From positions 1 through 5,298 of the forward strand of contig JAOQAL010000404.1 in NCBI GenBank assembly GCA_025963615.1: a stretch of 5,298 nucleotides of DNA, written 5' to 3'. Origin of the DNA: Chitinophagaceae bacterium. GTDB lineage: Bacteria; Bacteroidota; Bacteroidia; Chitinophagales; Chitinophagaceae. Shown one piece after another: positions 1 through 5,298 of the stretch. The translations under genes and the position numbers were made by a program. Position 1 is the stretch's first letter; the number at the start of each line of letters is the position of its first letter. Below the pieces are notes generated by a model. That model had not been told where the DNA came from. It did not search any database and was given only the letters and a program-made list of their open reading frames with translations.

Positions 1-429
1 TTACTGAGAGAAGGTGTATTTGTCAGTCCTACTTTAGGTGCTTTTGAATACCAGGCTGAAAATGGGAAAGTGGATAGCACTAAATTGATCGCCTTTAATA
101 ACATGAAAGCTTTTACTGAGAAATTAAAAAAAGCCGGGGTTAAAATTGTACTGGGATCCCATGCTGATATTCCTTATGCTGAATTGGGTTGGGCTTTCCA
201 GCATGAAATGGAATTGCTGGTTGAAAGTGGATTAAGCAATTCGCAGGTAATTGTTGCAGCCACTATGGAAAATGCAAGGTATTTCAGAATTGACGATCGG
301 CTTGGCAGCATTGAAAAAGGAAAAATAGCGGACTTGATTTTAATAAAAGGTAATCCGCTGGATGACATAAAAGCAACCAGAAATATTGTAAAGGTTATGA
401 TCAATGGGAACTGGGTTTTGGTAGAATAG
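1..429 (+). CDS. Amidohydrolase family protein (imidazolonepropionase-like), C-terminal part; 5' end outside window
   Basis: The reading frame is open from base 1 to a TAG at 427-429, giving 142 visible residues of a longer protein. The GTG at base 70 is only an internal valine, because coding similarity continues upstream of it. The visible part resembles the end of the metal-dependent amidohydrolase TIM barrel and the closing beta-sandwich. It has a strand-8 type motif GSHAD (residues 52-56), then QHEMELLVESGL, then AATMENARYF, then the typical ending LGSIEKGKIADLILIKGNPLDD. These enzymes hydrolyse C-N or related bonds in cyclic amides, dipeptides or similar compounds, and the substrate cannot be told from this fragment. 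In many relatives the strand-8 motif is GTD, with Asp as metal ligand; here a His stands at that place, as I recall from a subgroup often fused to TolB-like propellers. No signal peptide can be judged without the N-terminus. The family call is firm, the specificity unknown. Confidence 0.9.
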   Translation, partial: LLREGVFVSPTLGAFEYQAENGKVDSTKLIAFNNMKAFTEKLKKAGVKIVLGSHADIPYAELGWAFQHEMELLVESGLSNSQVIVAATMENARYFRIDDRLGSIEKGKIADLILIKGNPLDDIKATRNIVKVMINGNWVLVE

Positions 430-480
430 GGCGGAAGGATTTTGCTCTTCTTAAGTTTTTCACCGCCAATCCGAAGGAAA

Positions 481-515
481 TGTAAAATGTAAAATAAAAA
501 ATGTAAAACGTAAAA
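481..515. repeat. Short tandem array of a TGTAAAA heptamer
   Basis: Five heptamers lie head to tail: TGTAAAA (481-487), TGTAAAA (488-494), a degenerate TAAAAAA (495-501), TGTAAAA (502-508) and CGTAAAA (509-515). They sit in the 145-base spacer between the amidohydrolase stop and the PQQ dehydrogenase start, ending 59 bases before that ATG. The rest of the spacer has only a weak GGCGG/CCGCC pairing (430-434 with 463-467, 28-base loop) and no convincing terminator. The array is seen directly. A role such as a variable-number spacer affecting transcription is inference only; it may be a neutral low-complexity tract. Confidence 0.75.
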
Positions 516-574
516 AGCCAACAGCAGCTGTATTGATGCGATCTTCTGGAATATAGAATAGGAAATGAGTTATA

Positions 575-2740
575 ATGATTTTAAGTATAAAAATGACAGT
601 CTTTGATTTATTTAAATTTTTCAGGAATGCCGGCTCCTGCTTTTTTTATTTCTTGCTGATGATTTCATGTCAGTCTGCAGACCGGCCACATACAACATGG
701 TCTGTATACCGGGGCGACAAGGGCAGTACGGGCTATTCAGCACTGGATCAGATCAATAAAACAAATCTGGACCAGTTAGAAGTTGCCTGGATATATCATA
801 CGGGTGATGCGCGGGAAGGAAACCGCTCTACGATCCAGTGCAACCCGATTGTAGTAAACGGAATCATGTATGTCACCTCCCCACAGTTAAAGTTGATTGC
901 GTTAAATCCTACAACGGGAAAAAAGATATGGGAGTTCAATCCCTTTATAAATGAAGAAGCAACCGGCGTAAACAGAGGTGTTACCTGGTGGTCCGATGGA
1001 AATGATAAAAGAATATTTTTTTCTGCGGGGGCTTATCTCTACGCATTGAATGCAGACGACGGTTCTTTAGTTTCAGCATTCGGGACTAACGGTAAAGTAG
1101 ATCTCCGAAAAGGATTAGGACGTGATCCCGTGAAACTTGCTGTATGGGCCACTTCACCTGGCATCATTTACAAGGACCTTTTAATACAGGGCACCGCTTT
1201 GGGAGAAGGATATGATTCCGCTCCCGGTTTTGTAAGAGCCTATCATGTTCGTACCGGGAAAATAGTATGGACATTCAGGACGATACCACAACCCGGCGAG
1301 TTTGGTTTTGATACCTGGGATAAAGAAGCTTATAAAGAAGCTGGAGGAACTAACGCCTGGGCCGGTATGAGCGTCGATGAAGAAAAAGGAACTGTTTTTA
1401 TTCCTCTCGGTTCCCCTGCATTTGACTTTTATGGAGGCAACCGCAAAGGAGAAAATTTGTTTGGCAATTGCCTGGTGGCTCTTGATGCGGAAACAGGGCT
1501 TCGTAAATGGCATTATCAATTGGTGCATCACGATCTATGGGATTATGATTTACCGGCCCCTCCCACCTTGGTCACATTAAACAATGGACAAAAAAAAACT
1601 GAGGCAGTTGCGCAGGTTACAAAGATGGGAATGGTTTTTTTATTTGATCGCATGACCGGCAAGCCCCTATTTCCCATAGAGGAAAGGCCTGTAGCAACCT
1701 CTGATTTAAAGGGAGAAGAAACATGGCCAACACAACCCTTTCCGGTAAGACCTGCCCCTTTTGTCCGTCAATCGTTTTCTGAAAATGATGTCACTGATAT
1801 TTCTGATTCAGCAAACGCTTTTGTAAAAGAAAAAATAAAAAATGCCCGGATGGGCTCTATATTCACAGCACCGGATACTGCCGGTGTTGTACAATTTCCG
1901 GGTACAAGGGGAGGGGCTGAATGGGGTGGGGCATCTTTTGATCCGGAAACAGGGGTGCTGTATGTAAATGCGAATGAAATTCCATTACTGATCAAAATGA
2001 AAGCCGTTTCTCTTTCCGATAGTGATGCCTTGATTTCGCACGGAGAAAAAATTTACTCGCTGAATAATTGTACCATGTGCCATGGTGCCAATCGTTCCGG
2101 TACCGCCGTTTTTCCTTCTCTTCAGAATCTTGCTGAGAAACTTTCAGCGGTGCAGGCAGCTGCCATATTAAAAACCGGCAAAGGACAAATGCCGGCTTAT
2201 CCCAATATCACGGATGAGGATAAAAAAGCGCTGCTGGATTTTTTGTTTGATAAAAAGGAAATCAAATCCGTTACAACAAAAGGCCCTGCTTCAGTCGAAA
2301 AGAAATACCGCTATGTGCACAATGGATGGACAACATTAACTGATAAGCAAGGCTATCCCGGTGTCAAACCTCCCTGGGGCACGCTGAATGCTATTGATTT
2401 AAACAAAGGCGAAATTCTATGGCAGGTGACTCTTGGGGAATATGCTGAGCTGACAAAAAAAGGGATACCGGTTACCGGAACGCAGAACCTGGGCGGCGCT
2501 GTTGTTACTGCCGGCGGCCTCGTTATTATCGCTGCTACCTATGACGGGAAACTCCGGGTATTTGATAAACAAACCGGTAAGTTATTATGGGCCTATCAAC
2601 TGCCTGCCGGTGGTTATGCAACACCCGCCACTTATATGTCAAATGGCAAACAGTATATTGTTATTGCAGCGGGTGGAGGTGGAAAAGTGGGTTCGCCATC
2701 CGGGGATGCCTATATTGCTTTCAGATTAAAGGAACACTAA
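575..2740 (+). CDS. PQQ-dependent dehydrogenase (quinoprotein) lipoprotein with an inserted c-type cytochrome domain
   Basis: A complete 721-residue quinoprotein related to membrane glucose/quinate-type PQQ dehydrogenases. It should oxidise a sugar or alcohol in the periplasm or at the cell surface; the substrate is unknown. Residues 1-31 are a hydrophobic signal ending LLMIS before Cys32, a plausible signal peptidase II site. The propeller runs from about 40 to 475 and resumes from about 575 to 721. Blade motifs of the form ALDxxTGKxxW recur at about 109-119, 222-232, 302-312, 606-616 and 662-672. HHDLWDYDLP (318-327) and TKMG (349-352) match the active-site region. D323 and K350 are 27 residues apart, the same spacing as the E. 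coli glucose dehydrogenase pair Asp466/Lys493 as I recall it. Between the propeller parts lies a cytochrome c domain (about 483-562) with CTMCH (C499, C502, H503) and probable distal ligand M539 in GQMPAY. The start at 575 has a weak AGGAA (560-564) ten bases upstream; ATG 593 is an alternative that keeps the lipoprotein signal. Confidence 0.93.
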   Translation: MILSIKMTVFDLFKFFRNAGSCFFYFLLMISCQSADRPHTTWSVYRGDKGSTGYSALDQINKTNLDQLEVAWIYHTGDAREGNRSTIQCNPIVVNGIMYVTSPQLKLIALNPTTGKKIWEFNPFINEEATGVNRGVTWWSDGNDKRIFFSAGAYLYALNADDGSLVSAFGTNGKVDLRKGLGRDPVKLAVWATSPGIIYKDLLIQGTALGEGYDSAPGFVRAYHVRTGKIVWTFRTIPQPGEFGFDTWDKEAYKEAGGTNAWAGMSVDEEKGTVFIPLGSPAFDFYGGNRKGENLFGNCLVALDAETGLRKWHYQLVHHDLWDYDLPAPPTLVTLNNGQKKTEAVAQVTKMGMVFLFDRMTGKPLFPIEERPVATSDLKGEETWPTQPFPVRPAPFVRQSFSENDVTDISDSANAFVKEKIKNARMGSIFTAPDTAGVVQFPGTRGGAEWGGASFDPETGVLYVNANEIPLLIKMKAVSLSDSDALISHGEKIYSLNNCTMCHGANRSGTAVFPSLQNLAEKLSAVQAAAILKTGKGQMPAYPNITDEDKKALLDFLFDKKEIKSVTTKGPASVEKKYRYVHNGWTTLTDKQGYPGVKPPWGTLNAIDLNKGEILWQVTLGEYAELTKKGIPVTGTQNLGGAVVTAGGLVIIAATYDGKLRVFDKQTGKLLWAYQLPAGGYATPATYMSNGKQYIVIAAGGGGKVGSPSGDAYIAFRLKEH

Positions 2741-2863
2741 TGGATTTCATAAAAAATATACTCCTGCATCGTAAACTGTGAAGGAAATTTTAAGATTCAG
2801 ATGACCCTGACCGTTTAGGAATAATTAGTCTATATTGTTTCCTTTTATAAATCTTCTTTTCAA

Positions 2864-2888
2864 TTATAGATTCAGAAGAATTCTATAA
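2864..2888. repeat. AT-rich inverted repeat (possible hairpin)
   Basis: TTATAGA (2864-2870) is the exact reverse complement of TCTATAA (2882-2888). Inside it TTC (2871-2873) can pair with GAA (2878-2880), leaving base T2881 bulged and a four-base AGAA loop. The stem is almost all A-T pairs, and no run of T follows on either strand. A classical terminator is therefore not supported; a weak RNA hairpin or chance are the alternatives. Confidence 0.4.
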
Positions 2889-2940
2889 GTGTTGTTTGAT
2901 AGAAATCTTTATAACTGGCATCTTTCCGCACAGAGCAGCA

Positions 2941-2970
2941 TTGCAATGTTGATTAGATTTTTTATAATTG
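2941..2970 (+). promoter_or_regulatory. Candidate Bacteroidota-type promoter for the second lipoprotein gene
   Basis: TTG (2941-2943) lies 19 bases before TATAATTG (2963-2970). The Bacteroidota housekeeping consensus is TTG, about 19 bases, then TAnnTTTG, so the -7 box has one mismatch; it also contains TATAAT. Transcription would start near 2977 and leave a leader of about 115 bases before the ATG at 3091. A 10-bp palindrome, CATTGCAATG (2939-2948), overlaps the -33 box and could be an operator, but a single copy is weak evidence. The region is AT-rich, so chance matches are likely. Confidence 0.3.
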
Positions 2971-3090
2971 TGCTATTCCCTGTTCCTGTGTTTGATAAAC
3001 AATGGTCAGAAATGTCTGCTGGTAAAATATCACATTAGCGGAGGGATTGTTTTTAATTTAACCCCATTAGTAAATAAAAAAATCGCCATA

Positions 3091-5298
3091 ATGCGTCGGC
3101 TCAAATCTTTAAAGCTACCAGTAGTATTTTTCATCCTGATTGCAGCAGGTTGTTCAAACGAGACCAGGCAGACAGAACCGGAAAAAAAAGTGTATACCGA
3201 AGCAAAAGCCAAAGTTGGAAATTTAAAATTACCACCTGGTTTTCATGCGGATCATTTGTTTGGGCCTTCTGAAAATGGAGAAGGTTCCTGGGTGTCGATG
3301 ACATTTGATAACAAAGGAAGATTGATCGCGTCGGATCAGTATGGTGCCTTATACCGTATGCAGGTTCCTGCTATCGGCGACACGACAACTAAAATTAAAG
3401 TTGAAAGGCTTACGATCCCTGATGCTGGCGGGGATACTTCCAAAAAAAGGGTAAGCATAGGTTATGCCCATGGGTTGTTATGGGCCTTTAACAGTCTATA
3501 TGTGATGGTGAATCATATCAGTGACACAGCATTTAGCAAGGGAAGCGGGTTATATCGCTTGCAGGATACCAATGGGGATGATGAATTTGATAAGATTACG
3601 TTATTGAAAGCTTTAGATGGTGATGGTGAACATGGTCCTCATAGTGTGGTGCTGGCTCCCGACAAAAAATCAATTTATGTGGTAGCGGGAAATTTTACAA
3701 AAATCCCGAAAATGAATGCTTACCGGAATATGCCATCCGGCAAGCTCGATAATTTACTGCCTTTGATTAAAGACCCCAATGGTCATGATAATACGGTTAA
3801 TTGGGAAGGCGGCTGGATTGCCCATGTTGATTCAACTGGCAGCAACTGGGAATTGATAAGTTCAGGTTTCCGTAACCCTTTTGATATTGCTTTTAATGAT
3901 GTAGGGGATTTGTTCACGTATGATTCTGATATGGAATGGGATTTTGGAACGCCCTGGTACCGCCCTACCCGTATTTGTCATGTAACCAGTGGCAGTGAAT
4001 TTGGATGGCGCCCGGGTACCGAAAAATGGTCGCCCGTTTTCCCTGATAATTCACCTGCATTGTTAAATATCGGCCAGGGTTCACCAACGAATTTATTTTA
4101 CGGGGCCAATTCAAGGTTTCCTGAAAAATACCGAAGATCTTTATTCGCTTTCGACTGGAGCTTTGGAATCATCTATGCCATACATCTTGAAAATGATGGA
4201 TCTACTTATAAAGCGAAGGGTGAAGAATTTGTTTCCGGTTCTCCGTTGCCTTTAACAGACGGTGTTATCGGTCCTGACGGAGCCTTGTATTTTCTAACGG
4301 GTGGCCGCAGGCTGGAATCAGATCTTTACAGGGTATATTATGGAGAGAATAAAGAAAATACTGAGCCGTTAGCAACGCCTGAATTGAATGCAGAACAAAA
4401 AATCCGCAGAAGCCTGGAAGAATACCATGGCGGGCCTAAAGCGGGAGCCGTTGATTTTGCATGGCCCTATTTAAAACATACTGATAGATATATACGATAT
4501 GCCGCGCGCATCGCCGTTGAACATCAACCGGTCAATGAATGGCTGGAAAAGGCACTTAAAGAAAAGGATCCGGTAATTCTTACACAGGCGACTATTGCGT
4601 TTGCACGCAAAGGGAATGCAAAAGATAAAAATCAATTTTTAACTGCTCTTACCGGAATAAACTATGCTGCCTTATCCGAGGCGCAGCAAATAGATCTTGT
4701 AAGAGCGGCGGAACTGGTCGTTGCACGGTTTGGATTGCCGGATGCCGCTACAAAAGCTGCAATAATAGCTTATCTGAATCCTCAGTATCCTGCCAAAGCG
4801 GGCAATGAATTAAACAGGGAATTGAGTAAAGTCCTGGTTTACCTCGAAGCACCGCAGGCGGTTGAAAAGACCGTGGGGTTATTGACAGTTGCAAAAGATG
4901 ATAACAGCGCAGGACAGGAAACTTTTACCCAATCTTCGGATCTGATTTTGCGTAATCCTCAATACGGAATGGATATCGCAGGCATGCTTGCTAAAATACC
5001 TCCGGCGCAACAAACGTATTATGCCACGGTATTAAGTCAGTCTAAAACAGGCTGGACACCTGAACTGCAAGACACTTACTTTAAATGGTTTTACAATGCT
5101 TTTAGTTTCCGGGGGGGGCATAGTTTTGTTGGTTTTATTGACAAGGCCAGAAAAAATGCATTGGCTAACGTGCCCGGGAGCAAGTTTGCTTACTTTAATA
5201 TTCTTTCAGGTGATTCTATCGTAAGCCTTTCCGGAACGAACCTTGCTAAAGGGGCTCCCCAACCTAAAGGTCCGGGTAGAAACTGGTCTCTGGATGAA
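3091..5298 (+). CDS. Putative membrane-bound dehydrogenase lipoprotein (Pirellula/Verrucomicrobium-type haem protein family), 3' end outside window
   Basis: 736 codons run open to the last base, so the protein is truncated only by the window. ATG 3091 opens a clear lipoprotein signal: positive MRRLKSLK, a hydrophobic stretch, then IAAG before Cys21. No good Shine-Dalgarno lies close to it. Residues about 45-415 form a beta-propeller of the soluble glucose dehydrogenase-like type. The family's hallmark is at 259-313: GFRNPFDIAFN, then DSDMEWDFGTPWYRPTR, then SGSEFGWRPG. GYAHG (124-128) and EHGPH (180-184) are likely propeller loop residues. About 430-670 is helical and HEAT-like. GGHSFVGFIDKARKNAL (675-691) and GPGRNW (727-732) match the linker that precedes a C-terminal CxxCH haem domain in relatives. 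No CxxCH occurs in the visible part (the only cysteines are C21 and C296), so the haem domain, if present, is downstream. Function is inferred as periplasmic or surface oxidation of a sugar or alcohol with electrons passed to cytochromes; the substrate is unknown. Confidence 0.88.
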   Translation, partial: MRRLKSLKLPVVFFILIAAGCSNETRQTEPEKKVYTEAKAKVGNLKLPPGFHADHLFGPSENGEGSWVSMTFDNKGRLIASDQYGALYRMQVPAIGDTTTKIKVERLTIPDAGGDTSKKRVSIGYAHGLLWAFNSLYVMVNHISDTAFSKGSGLYRLQDTNGDDEFDKITLLKALDGDGEHGPHSVVLAPDKKSIYVVAGNFTKIPKMNAYRNMPSGKLDNLLPLIKDPNGHDNTVNWEGGWIAHVDSTGSNWELISSGFRNPFDIAFNDVGDLFTYDSDMEWDFGTPWYRPTRICHVTSGSEFGWRPGTEKWSPVFPDNSPALLNIGQGSPTNLFYGANSRFPEKYRRSLFAFDWSFGIIYAIHLENDGSTYKAKGEEFVSGSPLPLTDGVIGPDGALYFLTGGRRLESDLYRVYYGENKENTEPLATPELNAEQKIRRSLEEYHGGPKAGAVDFAWPYLKHTDRYIRYAARIAVEHQPVNEWLEKALKEKDPVILTQATIAFARKGNAKDKNQFLTALTGINYAALSEAQQIDLVRAAELVVARFGLPDAATKAAIIAYLNPQYPAKAGNELNRELSKVLVYLEAPQAVEKTVGLLTVAKDDNSAGQETFTQSSDLILRNPQYGMDIAGMLAKIPPAQQTYYATVLSQSKTGWTPELQDTYFKWFYNAFSFRGGHSFVGFIDKARKNALANVPGSKFAYFNILSGDSIVSLSGTNLAKGAPQPKGPGRNWSLDE

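Larger units (their letters stand above)
2741..3090. other. 350-base AT-rich intergenic region without a convincing gene
   Basis: All frames are broken by frequent stops, and no stretch resembles a known protein, tRNA or riboswitch. Visible structure consists of an imperfect hairpin (2864-2888), a perfect palindrome CATTGCAATG (2939-2948), a candidate promoter (2941-2970) and a GGAGG at 3040-3044 with no fitting start codon after it. No clear rho-independent terminator follows the dehydrogenase stop at 2740. The stretch probably holds the 3' end of one transcript and the promoter and leader of the next gene. Confidence 0.7.

Noticed and set aside
430..472. GGCGG (430-434) pairing with CCGCC (463-467) as a terminator after the amidohydrolase
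   Set aside because: The loop is 28 bases, the stem only five pairs, and no T run follows the second arm.
174..521. Minus-strand frame of 115 codons opposite the amidohydrolase
   Set aside because: It is antisense to a clear protein family member and its sequence shows no family features or start signals.
1181..1531. Minus-strand frame of 116 codons inside the PQQ dehydrogenase
   Set aside because: It lies fully opposite conserved active-site coding sequence and shows no recognisable protein features.
2793..2876. Direct repeat AGATTCAGA at 2793-2801 and 2868-2876
   Set aside because: A nine-base repeat in AT-rich spacer DNA is expected by chance and has no flanking similarity.
2991..3002. 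TTTGATAAACAA, identical to 2561-2572 in the PQQ dehydrogenase, suggesting a gene remnant in the spacer
   Set aside because: About one 12-base match is expected by chance in a window of this size, and similarity does not continue on either side.
2946..3038. A 30-codon frame (ATG 2946, TAG 3036) with a hydrophobic start, MLIRFFIIVLFPVPVFDKQ
   Set aside because: It has no recognisable Shine-Dalgarno, lies over the candidate promoter and is short enough to occur by chance in AT-rich DNA, where hydrophobic codons are favoured.
3030..3212. Minus-strand frame of 60 codons across the start of the second lipoprotein
   Set aside because: It overlaps the lipoprotein signal coding region on the opposite strand and has no family features.

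Overview
The window fits a member of the Bacteroidota, possibly a Chitinophagaceae-like soil or freshwater bacterium. This is inferred from moderately AT-rich DNA, weak Shine-Dalgarno sequences, AT-rich spacers, short-signal lipoproteins and the protein families present. No rRNA, tRNA or other taxonomic marker is present, so the placement is tentative.

Layout: three genes all read on the + strand. (1) Bases 1-429 are the C-terminal end of a metal-dependent amidohydrolase whose start lies outside the window. (2) A 145-base spacer carries a short tandem array of a TGTAAAA heptamer. (3) Bases 575-2740 encode a complete 721-residue PQQ-dependent dehydrogenase. It is a predicted lipoprotein with a c-type cytochrome domain inserted into its beta-propeller. 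(4) Bases 2741-3090 are a 350-base AT-rich spacer with no convincing gene. It holds a possible hairpin, a 10-bp palindrome and a candidate Bacteroidota-type promoter. (5) Bases 3091-5298 are the first 736 codons of a second predicted redox lipoprotein, of the 'putative membrane-bound dehydrogenase' (Pirellula/Verrucomicrobium-type) family, which runs off the window end. It has a propeller and then a helical region. The C-terminal haem domain usual in this family would lie just past the window edge.

How they may work together: the two lipoproteins look like components of periplasmic or cell-surface oxidation of sugars or alcohols. The PQQ enzyme would oxidise the substrate and hand electrons to its own haem, and from there to other cytochromes. 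The second protein is a likely haem-bearing partner or a parallel oxidase. The amidohydrolase may act on a related organic substrate, or may simply be a neighbour. The 350-base gap and candidate promoter suggest that the second lipoprotein gene can be transcribed independently. Nothing in the window identifies the substrate, and I see no mobile element, CRISPR array, RNA gene or clearly new system.
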